Of a stretch of DNA of 64,000 nt, positions 38,197 to 49,607 are shown piece after piece. A program made the position numbers and the translations under genes. Under the pieces are notes generated by a model. It had not been told where the DNA came from and did no database searches. It worked only from the letters and a program-made list of their open reading frames with translations. How positions within the stretch are numbered: position 1 is the first letter of the stretch; every line of letters starts with the position of its first letter. The DNA comes from Theobroma cacao (taxonomy: Eukaryota > Streptophyta > Magnoliopsida > Malvales > Malvaceae), in contig NC_030854.1 of NCBI RefSeq assembly GCF_000208745.1, positions 33,977,817 to 34,041,816 on the forward strand. The letters are read 5' to 3'.

Positions 38197-40974
38197 CGGC
38201 TATCTGTGCGATGCGTTTGGGATGGTCAAATTTTTTTTTTTCCAATTGAGTTGAGAATACTTTGAGAAATAGATATGTAATAGTAATTATATTATCATAT
38301 CTAATTGTTGATGTACATTGATATTTATAAAATATTCTTTTACAAAAATATAACTAATGTTATTGTAGTCATTGTTGAGGTATTTGTGGTGGTGTTTCCA
38401 TACAAAAACACACCTATTAACAGCTTCACTACAAAATAAAACTTTAAATAAAAGCTTCAAATTTACAATAGAATATATAGTAACTCAATCTCCTTTAAAA
38501 TTCTATCTTTAGCTAGTTGATTTACATCATTTTTTATTAATTACATTTAATACTAAAAAATAAAATATATAGTAACTCAATCTCTGAAAACCATTATTTT
38601 TTATAAATACTCATATATAAAAAGTCAAACAAAAATCTAGAACTTCGATCATGAGAAGCAAAAAATCTAATCCAAACCCACCCCAAACCTCAAACTCATG
38701 CCCAAAAATCCAACTATAATCCAATTCCATTAAACCTCAATCCCATGCCTCAACAACCACGTGTCAAACCAAGAATCTTGTCAAGTGTAAACAAAAAACC
38801 CTTTGGGATTTCCTTTAAATATAACAATTTTTTTATTATTCTTAATTTTCAATGCCCAATCTACAGTAAAAAGCTTACATGAGATTATTTATTAGCTTAA
38901 ATAAGGCGCCCATATGCATATAAGTGTTTTTTTTATATATAGTCAAGTTGATTTAGTGATCTAAACTGTAAGAAAGTGTTTTTTTTTTCATAGTCAAGTT
39001 GATTTAGTGATTTGAAGTTGTATAATCAGTTATGTTCTTGTTCGCTAATGATAAAGTAAAAAGAGTGTAACTATACAAATTATAGTACTTATTTTTCTCA
39101 ACTTTTTTCTTTTGTTTATGTCCATAAATTTTAGATGATAAGATAGACTTAAAATAGGATATTTCAGTAATATTAAATTTTATGTGTGTTTAAAAAGAAA
39201 CATATTTTTTAGCTGTTGAATGAAGTAAAAAACTTAAAAACTTTGAAAATATTCACTTTGAAAATTTTATGAGATTCGTGTACCTTTATATGACTATTAT
39301 AAAAAAAATATTAAAATGTAAGTAAGCAAGCTCATATTTGAGATTTAGTTGATTTTCATTTATTTGGTTGTCAGAAATTTTTTTTTATATTATTAATAAA
39401 TTTATGAAATAAGATTGACAGAGCAATTGATCTTGTCAAATAATTAAATCAGTATAAATGTCATTACACATTGAAGTGAACCAAGTAACTGACTCTTGAA
39501 TTCGGGGTTTATAATGATTTTCTCCTTCAGGTAATATCATTGTCAACTGTCAAGCAAGGAAGCCCCAAAGGGCTTCCTTTAAATCTAGTTATAGATAGAT
39601 ATATAGCAATATTGTTGATTATCATGCTAAATCATATATATTCATATGCAAACGAGTATAATATATAGAAAATTAATCATATATATATAAACACTAATTA
39701 AGATAATGACTTTACTTTTGCCTACTGACAGACAAATAAATAAAGGAAGTTAGTCACGTGTAGAATAATAAATTTAGTACCAAAATATGTTACAAATGAT
39801 AGATAAGTTAATAATTATATTTTAAAAGGGGTGAATTAATATGAGGGTAGTTGTTGTAGTAATTCCATCTAAATTCTCACTAAATTCCGCGTTGCTATTA
39901 CTGCAAAAGCCTCCCTCAAAAACCCAATTAATTTCCCATAAATTTGTGCAGAGAAGTCTGGTGAAAACTAACCACTTTGCACTTTTCTGCTCATAAACCA
40001 ATATTTATGTTGGACTTGGACCATTTGCTGCCTAAAAAAAACATATCAGAAAAATAAGAAACCCTCACTCAAGAAATATACAAAGGCCGCACAAGTTGTT
40101 GGGTTGGTGCCCTCAAAATTTACTGAGCTCACCTTATAAGGTCGAGATGTTTTCAATGCAAATTATACATCCAGTTTCCTTAGGCAATACCCTCTCTGCA
40201 AAATTAATTACTTAACCCTTTTCATATACTCTACAGTACTTTTCTGTTTACATGGCTAGTTTTGCTTTCTACTCATCCTTGAATTCCCACATATCTTTAA
40301 AATAGAATAAATTAATTTTTTGTTCATCCATATTTAATGGTTTTTAATAATATATCATTTTCAATTCAAGTCTCTGCCAACATCATTTTCTTTTCTCGAG
40401 GCAAGATTAATGAAATGAAAAAGGAAAAACTACACATGCGAAATTGTCTGGTCATGTTTCACGTCGTCGACAAGCGATTATTAAGATAATTTGCATAATT
40501 ATTTTAACAGAGATTAAAAAGAAATTACAACTTAAGTAATAATAACATTTTTTTAAAAATATTAATTTTGCATTTGGAAAAGATGGGGCGAAGAAAATGT
40601 GCTATTACCCTGAATGAACATGATGTAACTTGTTGTATAGATGAAGGATCTGAAAATAATTATTGGATCTTTCTGATTGGTAAAAACTATAAATGCCACC
40701 CTTTAGTTTAGACCGTTTATATACTCCTACATTTTACCAATTCTATATGGGATAATAAACCAATAAATATTGATTAAATAATGGTTTAAAGACTATAAAA
40801 TTGACTCTTTCTTCTTATTTTAAAAATATTTTCTACGTAGAAGTTATTTTAATTTATATTTATACGCGAATTAAAGAACAACCGAAGAAAAAATTATACA
40901 ACATATGTGTTCATTTTCCCATTAGAACTTAAAAAAATTATGTTCAATTTAAAGACGAGAGGAGTCATGGAAAA

Positions 40975-41023
<49 letters not shown>

Positions 41024-43590
41024 TCAAAATCATAAATTAAAATGAGGTACGTACCAACAAAAAAATTAAAGTAGTGTAGAGTACTTGTCGATGGCGCAAG
41101 GATCCTATGGTGCCAAGATATCCTTTCATGATGTTGCAACACATCGTCACATGAAAACCGCAGCTTCAAAACTTTAACAACATTAAAATATAATTATCAG
41201 TAAACCAATAATAATTGATTAAATACTGGCAGGTCAAGAGTTTAATACCTTCTTCTTCTTCTATCTAACTAAATTTTGAGTTCTAAGTTGTTCATCACAG
41301 ATCCTCTCCCCCAACTCATTTCTGTCAGTATAATCAAAATGCAGGCAACGTTATTCTTCAATGTCGGATTAAAGAATTGAAGAAGATCAAACAAGATTTT
41401 TTTTTCCATCATATGCAGCGTTAATAAAGGAAGTTATATTTACAAGAGCACATCTGTAATGCAAGGCTGTACTTTGATGAAGATGACTTAATATTGATTT
41501 CTTGTATTCATATATGATTCTCTTGTTGAAGCTGATGAGATCGTATTTCAATGGTAAAGAGAAAGTTTAAAATTAGATTCAGGTTTCATTGCGTCTGAAG
41601 TTGGGGTTTTTTTTTTTTTTTTTCTGTTTGAAATAATAATTTTGTCATTTATATTAAGAATTATTTCGATAATTAGGGCTCAATTTCTTTTTTTGACATG
41701 TTTATATAAAGAAGAATTGTTGACATTTTTGCCTAGATGAATGATCAAAGTTTCATAAAAGATCCCAAATTGATTAAAATGTAGGTTAAATTAAATCCTA
41801 TCCATTAAACCAAGTTCAATTAGCATGTTAGTGTAGCTAGGTTTAACTAGACGTATAGTATGATTAATTAAAATGTAGGTTAGTTTTATATATATATATG
41901 TATATGTATATGTATATATATGCAAGATCATATCATCAGTGCTTGAGTTAAATGAACAACCTTAGCATACATACATATATTCCCAATGCTATTTCTCTCT
42001 AATAATTCATAATTATGTATGTTAATTTGAAAACCGGATATTAATTGTAATATCCCTTAATTAATGGTAGAATGTCTAACATTTTATTCCACTTTTCCTG
42101 TTCCTCCATTGTCTATTTCTTCTTAGCATGCATACAGCACTCTCCTCCCATAAAGAATAGATCGTGATTTATATATTTATTATTTAACCATAAATTAGGA
42201 AAACATCAAAAAAAAAAATTACACCAATTATATTATGTACCATTAATTAGATATAAAGAGATGAAGAAAGAAGCACATGCGGAATTATGCATTAGGAAAA
42301 AAATAAAAAACATAAGGTTTTCATTTATTTTTCCTTTTTCGAATGAAAACAAAAAAAGTCTTGATTTATAAATTAATTGTTATAAATCAAAATATCACTT
42401 ATCATTTTATGTTACGTGATGTTGACATGACATATTGATAGATCATATTAAATGATGACGTGACATGTTGATGTGATATTTTTTACCCTCTATATCAATA
42501 TCACGTTAATATCATTATATCAATATCGTATGGGTATAAAATAATAAATAATATTTTAACTAATAACAATTAATCAATTATTAATCATAAAAACCTAATT
42601 GATTTAAAATAAAAATACAAAAGTTTGATTGAATCAATGACTTATTTGAATTTTTTAAAGAATTCATGAACTTTTTCAAACATCATGTCTAAATTTTATA
42701 TATGATTTATAAATTAACCAAAAGGTAACGATAGAATCAAAATAACTCAATTTCAACCAAAATAAATTAATCAAATTGGCCCATGTAGGAGGAGCAGCAA
42801 TTAGAAATGGGCGACTAAATAGAATTTAATCCCCTGCCTGAATCTCTAGTCTAATCACTAATTACTCAGTAGGCTGAAAACGTAGGGCTTCACAGGTTGG
42901 GTTTGGGCCAGCCCAGTTGACGAGCAACTAGAATTCAATTGGAAGACCAAAAATATTTGTTATGAAAATTCATTTATAAAGGTGTCCTTTTGATGTAATT
43001 ATTAGTTTTGAGAAACTGTCTGCTATCAAAAAGGAAAAAGAATACAAGAAAAATGTCGATGTCTTAATTATTATCAATAATCGAGGAACTATTCTTTATG
43101 CATGGAAAAATATCTCAAATTGCAATGATAAAATAAACAAATAAAAAAGAACTTTTTGCAAATGGTTTTCTTTTTATTAAAAGATTACTGCAATCAAGAG
43201 AAAACAAAAAGAAAGGGAAAAAGGACAAATGAGGAAATGGCATAGACAAAAAATCCATACACATACTATAGAGGAAGAAAATGATTGATTGATGAGTAGA
43301 AGTATGTTTCATAGAACATGTCATTAGTGAAAAAAAAAAACAAATCTTTGACACAATAATCTAAATGTTGACCTTTTTCACTCTAATTTTTTTATTAATT
43401 AAAAAATAATCACAAAGAATTAAATCAATATTAGAATTTTGTATGCGTTAATTATTTAGAAAAACATTTCGATTTTTTTGAATATAAGATATATGCATTC
43501 ACCATTAAATTGAAATATGAGACACATGCATTTACCATTAATATAAAGCTAAATACTATTATAATATACCATGAGACCAAAAGATTACCA
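38197..43590. other. Long intergenic region
   Basis: AT-rich, with no gene recognised. It includes a tandem duplication of about 52 bases at 38922-39025 (shared word AGTCAAGTTGATTTAGTGAT). There are TA-rich microsatellites at 40979-41020 and 41888-41925, and a T-run near 41608-41624. Confidence 0.55.
40979..41020. repeat. (AT)n microsatellite
   Basis: About 20 uninterrupted AT units. Confidence 0.95.
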
Positions 43591-43683
43591 TTTTATATGT
43601 AGATAAAAATTTTCTCAATTTGTTTTAATTAATAGTTCAATGCTTTCAAATCTAGGATGAGCCACACAACAATTGAGAGGTTC

Positions 43684-43984
43684 AAAAGAAATGGAGATGA
43701 TATAAATTAAAACCCAATAGTGTGAAGGTTATTGCCTTTACCTTTGATGGTGAGCTGCTGCGACATGTGAGCCAGAAAGGAAAGGCCAGTGGGAGAGAGA
43801 GAGAAGTTGTATATTCAGCTTCCCCTTCTGACTTTGGTTTTCTTGGATTGACTATATTTAAGGCGAAGTTAATAAAAGGGGCTAGTGACTCAGCAAGGTA
43901 GATCAAAATGGTGTAAAAAAAGTTGCTTCCCTCCTCTAACCTTGTATATATACACTCACATGGTTATGGCACCATTTGAAAGCT
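43684..43984 (+). promoter_or_regulatory. Proximal promoter of MYB60 with AAAG cores
   Basis: Within 300 bases there are several AAAG/CTTT cores (43685, 43736 and 43742 on the reverse strand, 43776, 43781, 43875, 43980). TATATATA lies at 43945-43952, about 115 bases before the ATG. From published work that I recall, Arabidopsis MYB60 needs clusters of (A/T)AAAG DOF-type sites for guard-cell expression. AAAG is common in AT-rich DNA, so the link is only suggestive. Confidence 0.4.
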
Positions 43985-44067
43985 CCTTTTATAGCCGAAA
44001 GCCAAGAAAAAAGAGAGAAGAAAGAAAGAGAAAAGAAGCAAAGGAGGTGGAACTTGAAAGCAAGGCC

Positions 44068-45433
44068 ATGGGAAGACCTCCTTGCTGTGATAAAGTTGGT
44101 ATCAAGAAAGGCCCATGGACTCCTGAGGAAGACATCATTCTAGTCTCTTACATCCAAGAACATGGTCCAGGAAATTGGAGATCAGTTCCCACAAATACTG
44201 GTATTACAGCAACAAACAGATCCAACTTTTTTCCTTGTTTTTTTCTTTTTCCTTTGTTTCTTCATGTTTTTATTAGCTTATATAGATATTTATCAGTTCA
44301 ATGAAAAATGGGAATTTCGTAGTTTTCTTTGGTCTTGTTATTGTTTTGTCTGATTCAGAGTATACAAATGATTCAAATCTCTCTCTCTCTCTTTTTTTTT
44401 TGGGTTGTATAAAAGGATTGCTGAGATGCAGCAAAAGTTGCAGGCTCAGATGGACTAATTACCTTAGACCAGGAATCAAGCGAGGGAACTTCACTCCTCA
44501 TGAAGAAGGGATGATAATTCATTTGCAAGCATTACTGGGTAACAAGTAATCCTCAATTATCATTCTTTTCCTATTCAACAGATCAAAAGAAAAGATTCAA
44601 TACTGTCTCTTTTATAGTTTTTAGTGGACCATGTTTTAAGTGTACAAATTTTTTACTTTGTTTAAAGATGGGCAGCCATAGCTTCATACCTACCACAACG
44701 AACAGATAATGATATAAAGAATTACTGGAACACCCACTTGAAGAAGAAGTTAAAGAAGTTTCAGTCAGCGTTGGAACCCAACATGGCACAGGACTCAACT
44801 GCAACAAGTCATCAGTTTGTTTCAAAAAGCCTCAATGAGAGAAGGAGCTTAGATTTTGGTACCCCGGCAGCTTCAACTACTCTTAGGCTAAACCAAACCA
44901 GCTCCTCCTCATCTACATATGCTTCAAGCACTGAGAATATTTCGCGTCTGCTTGAAGGTTGGATGAGATCATCACCAAAGACTAACAGTAGTAACAGTAC
45001 TACTCTTCTTAAAGAAAAATGGTCTCATCATCAAAATAATAACAGCTTTGACAACAATGATAGTATCGGTAGTACTTCAGCTGCAGCTCCAACTTCTCTT
45101 CAAGGGGGATATAGACGGAAAGCTGAACAAGAAGGCGGTGAGTTGATCTCTCATGAAGAGTTTGAGTCGATTTTATCGTTTGAGAACATGAACAATGTTG
45201 CATGGGACAAGTCTACATGTGATTCTACTTCAAAGGGTACTTGTCAAGATTCTGGAAATGATGATGACAAGGTCAATAATGTTACAATGACGCCGGAGAC
45301 CAGGAAGCAAAAAGCTGATCAGAGCAATAACAATAATCCTCCATTGTCTTTTCTCGAGAAGTGGCTCTTGGATGAGAGTTCTGGTCAAGTAGAAGAGATG
45401 AATCAGATGATGGAACTTTCTTCAATTTTTTAA
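44068..45433 (+). CDS. MYB60: R2R3-MYB transcription factor MYB60
   Basis: Three exons, 44068-44200, 44416-44545 and 44668-45433, encode 342 residues. The N-terminus [20 protein letters not shown] begins a complete R2R3 DNA-binding domain to about residue 117. Its introns sit at the usual places, after PTNTG and inside the Lys codon of LLGNK|WAA. The C-terminal part has [17 protein letters not shown] (about 171-187) and EKWLLDE near the end, both of which I recall from Arabidopsis MYB60 (subgroup 1, with MYB30/31/94/96). The Arabidopsis protein is shorter (about 280); the extra length here is Ser/Asn-rich. The family member regulates stomatal opening and drought response in guard cells. Upstream in-frame ATGs (43885, 43961) lie near or before the TATA box and are unlikely starts. 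Confidence 0.95.
44386..44400 (+). repeat. CT microsatellite/T-run in MYB60 intron 1
   Basis: A (CT)n tract followed by a T-run close to the 3' splice site; it may serve as an extended pyrimidine tract. Confidence 0.6.
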
Positions 45434-48400
45434 GATTTTCATTTTCATTGTCTCTCTTTGGTTTTTCTTCTTTGCTCCTTCTCCCTACCTTCATTTCATT
45501 TTAAGCTTTATTGAAAAAAAAAAGTTTGAGTTTCTCTAGGGTTAAATCTTTCATTTGGGATTCTTAAAAAAGTTGGGATCTCTCAGTTTTAACAAAATGT
45601 AATTTCCCTTGGTGTTTCTGTTTGAACACTGAAGGTAGCCTTTCTCTTTGTTTCTTAATGAACTTTTTAGTTTGAGTACAATTAATTAGTCAGCACAGGT
45701 TGATCATTCTAAGCAATCCAATGACCCCCATTTCTACAAGTATCAATATTTTAAACAGATCAAAACCTACAAACTGGGTTCCAAATACATCTAGAACATT
45801 TCAATGGAAAGCAATATCCCAAAACGATCAATCTTATCTTCCTATCTTTGGTTTATTGGAGGATGCATATAGAACAAGGAATATATATAGGCTTAGATGG
45901 GTATCTAAATCTATAGGACACTTTGAACACAGTTCTTCTGTCCTTTGATATTAACACCATAAAACTCTTAGGCCGAGCATAACTTTGCAGTAAATAAATG
46001 GCATAGTCTCTATAATTGAAAGTAAAACAATGGAAGCCTAGAAAAGCGACTATAGGCTTAATTACATGCCAGCTTTTATAGCAACATATATATATATATA
46101 TATATATATATCTATCTATCTAAAATTAATTTGACTAAATTTTTAATTATCATAAGCACGCAATCTGCAAAAATGTATATGGTAATTAAATTCTTGAAGC
46201 CAGAATGTGACTTATGCAAAAGAAAATAGAAAAGAATAAATGAATAGTAACCATATACAAGGCAAATGGGATTGGTGTCACGAAAGTCTTGCATCCGAAG
46301 AAGGAAAAATGGTTTTCTTTTTGGGAAATCATGAGAAGGAAACATGTGATATTATTGACCTTTTCGGTGTGAGAAGCTGAGATATTGCCAATATATATCT
46401 TGTTCTACCATGCAAAGAAAAGCTTTCATAGTAAGTGTGGGAAGAAAAAGGGCTTGCCTTCCCCCTGCTGCGTCCAGCCGGAGAGGGCGTTCACAGATTC
46501 CTCACCACCTCTCCAAACTAGCCACATGTCGTGCGGTCCCCTCTTAACATAAAATATTTATTCTTTTGAGTTTCAAGAGATTTAAGGAAAGAAGACGAAA
46601 TAATAAAACAAATGAAATAATTTTAAGGGGTTAAAAGATAAAAGGGTCTTTCATTTTCAGAAAAATGAATGCAACAGTAGCAGTATATATATATAGCAGC
46701 AGCCTCTTTTCACCCTGGTTTCTCTTTGATTAGCAGCAGACAACTAAATATGAGCTGCAAAATCTATGGAAATCTTGTCAAAGATAATAATATTAATTAA
46801 TGTTCTTTTTGAATGGCTAAAAAAAAAAAAACAGCTAAAAGCTAATCCACTTTACAAGATTTTACTTTTTTATCTTTGTAAGTTAAAATTATTATAGGAC
46901 CACTCCAAAGAAGAAATATCATAGGACCCAAAAGAGCTTTCCATAAACATCATTTATAACTATTAGTAGTTAGACAAGACTGCAAACATTAGTGCATTTA
47001 ATTCTAGTTGTAAATATTACATATGATATAATTGAAGTACTAATCTAATAACAATTTGTACTAAAAAGCTATTTAATTTGTGTGCTTGGCTACAGAAACT
47101 AGCTGGACATATTTTTCTTTTTCTTTTTTTTCCCAAAATTTCCCAATAATTAATTTCCTTTTGTTTTTAAATAAATATTAATTTCACCAAAGGGCATGTG
47201 AAAGGTACTCACAAGTGTAAAAGTTGGTACCTTTTTCTTTGCCGGACATTGAATGAGATATAAGCCTGTGATAATGAGGTAAAGCAACTGCCTCTCAAAT
47301 TACTTTGCTTCACTGACAGGCAAATATGTTTCTCCTTCATATAGGAAGCCTGAAAATCGTTTTGAAAGCTTCATCTTCTGAAATTCATAAGTATATGCTG
47401 TTACAAGCATACTTGCAATGAACCGATCACCACGGTAAAAAAAAAAAAAAAAGAGAATTAAATAAAAAAATTTTGTCCTTATAAATTCATGCTGCATTCA
47501 TGCAGGGCTGAGGTTTTGGTTTTTCAGGTTACAATATTCACTATCAAAATAAGTATGTCAGTACGAGTTTTCAGTACCCTTTACTGTTTGACAGGTTTAT
47601 CTTTGTGCGGAATTCAAAAGTGGAAAAAAATGCATTTGTTACTTGGTAAATTAGCTGATGGAATTAATTTCCTTTTTAACTTTTTTCCCATGCAAATTCA
47701 TTTTTACTTTGCATTTACCTCTGCTGTATGGAGTTTACGGCTTCAGTCCATGCTATTTATATTGCTCCGTGTATTTGGGATTCGATTGATTGTTGATAAT
47801 GAATTCATAAATATCAATTTGATTCTGCTGTCATTAACCATAAGTTGCAAACTCGTAGAAACTTCGAAATAATTAATTTACCATCAAGTTAAACTGAAAA
47901 AAAAATATGGATAAGTAGATAAATCATTAGGTAAGCGAGATTAACAAAAATTATTCACCAAGAAAGTAATGATATGAAATTAAGACCAGGGACCAACCAT
48001 CTGATTTTTTTGAAGAGTTAATTGATGATATATTTTAAAAAAGACAAGGGGAAAAAATGGGAAAAGTAGTGACCAGTCATTTTAGAAGTACTTCAATTCT
48101 GTGCTCCTAATTCTGCAAAGTGCATTCGCATGGCAGGACAAGACAACTTGTAAGTGATTTTCATGCCCAAGTTAAACTGACAGTACCAAGTCTGCCAACA
48201 CTCCAATGTGAGACATGGGGCTCCTATATTTTCTATTGAAGGTTCCCAAGGATTTATCTGATAGGTTTTTAATGAACATTAATTTGTTAGGTTTAGTTCC
48301 ATCTCTTATATATTTTTGCTTTCATGACCTTTTAACTTGTTAGGTTTACTCTCTTTCTGCATGCAACCCTCGGTATATATAAACATTTTTTTTAATAATG

Positions 48401-49519
48401 TCTTTCAAATTAAAACCCTAAGAAAGGAGCACTGCCAGTTATAAGAAAGCTTTCAAGTGTAGCCATAGTTGAGTAATTTACACCATCAGTCCCTGACATT
48501 TCACAATATTTCGTCTCATCGGAAATTAAAAAAATTTTAATTTTTTTTTACATTCACGACCTTTTGAATTTGTTCTAAATAATTCATTTATCCATTAACA
48601 AGATGTTAAAATATATATATGAACAAGCCTTTTCACAATTATTTCATTTTCATCTTTAACTTTAAATTTCACCTTTTTTTATCTATGACATTTTGAGTTT
48701 GTTCCACATCTATGCGTTCATTAACACACTATATGAGAATATGAATAGAATTTGTTACATATATGTCCATCTAAGCATCGCGTAACGAATTACATCCATA
48801 TTTTGTTTATTATTTTTTAATAATTAACAGTTGAACAGATCAATTTAGAATAAATTTAAAAATTACAGATAAAAAATTTAAATTTTAAGTTATGTGTGAG
48901 TACTATGCACAATGTTTATTTTCTTTTTTTACAAAAAAAATTAATCAGAGGCCAAAGGTTTAATTTAATGAAAACCCTACACATCACTTTCTAGCATTAC
49001 TATCATCTCTACCTAACCTTGAAAGGTTGGCATGTGAGATGAGAGCCACCTCCAATGGTTATGATCCTCATGAATAGTAGCCCCCTTCTCCATTGCACAA
49101 CATATATATATATATATATATANATGCACTGCTGCCCCCATTTGGGACCACCATTTTTTTTAAAAAAAAAAAGGGGAAAAGAGAATACCCTACAAGTTTT
49201 AATTATAGACAGCCAGCACACTTATTCATCTTAGTGACAAGAAAAAAAACTTGGCATTTCACCATAGAACTGAAAATGTGGGGCCAATTTAACCCTAATT
49301 TATGATTGGCTATCAATGAAATAAAAAATAAAATATATAAGAGTTACGCTACTAACTCAGTCATTGTTATCTTAAATATTTGTATTCTTTGACACATGAT
49401 GTATAGTTATTGGATAAATTCAAAGTTGAATCTATTAGTTCATGAGTGAGTCAACTAATTTATAAATGGGATATTAAAATTAAATTAATAATGAATCCTA
49501 TTTTTCAATATCTAATAAT
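45434..49519. other. Intergenic after MYB60
   Basis: The first 200-250 bases are likely the 3' untranslated region. A TA/TATC microsatellite lies at 46086-46122 and a (TA)n with an N at 49101-49123. Open stretches at 45700-45948 and 47489-47872 are not recognisable and have no introns or motifs that would support a gene. Confidence 0.5.
49101..49123. repeat. (TA)n microsatellite ending in an N
   Basis: About 11 TA units are followed by an undetermined base at 49123, so the true repeat length is uncertain. Confidence 0.9.
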
Positions 49520-49607
49520 TTTTTTTTTTAGATTTAGGAGAAGGGGATTCGAATCTTATGCTTTAAGCAAGGATATCATGCACCAATCAATGAGCTAAAT
49601 ACTCTTA
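49520..49607 (-). mobile_element. Short tRNA-derived SINE-like copy (reverse)
   Basis: The reverse complement reads TTTAGCTCATTGATTGGTGC, then AAGATTCGAATCCCCTTCTC, then a poly-A run. This is the same layout as 37172-37256, with an A-box-like start, a TTCGAATCC B-box and an A-tail. It is slightly longer between the boxes. Confidence 0.5.

Noticed and set aside
42394..42535. Repeated GTGATGTTGACATG / ATATCAATATC words considered as a MITE
   Set aside because: No paired ends or target duplication could be found.
43885..44067. N-terminal extension of MYB60 in the same frame
   Set aside because: It would begin upstream of the TATA box, and the family starts precisely at MGRPPCC.
45700..45948. 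82-codon open stretch after MYB60
   Set aside because: Looked like possible organelle-derived coding DNA, but I could not match it to any plastid or mitochondrial gene.
46440..46545. GC-richer block downstream of MYB60, considered as a gene or RNA
   Set aside because: Short, no open frame with sense, no tRNA or snoRNA features.
47489..47872. 127-codon open stretch rich in hydrophobic residues
   Set aside because: AT-rich DNA produces Phe/Leu/Ile-rich chance frames; no family pattern or supporting neighbours.
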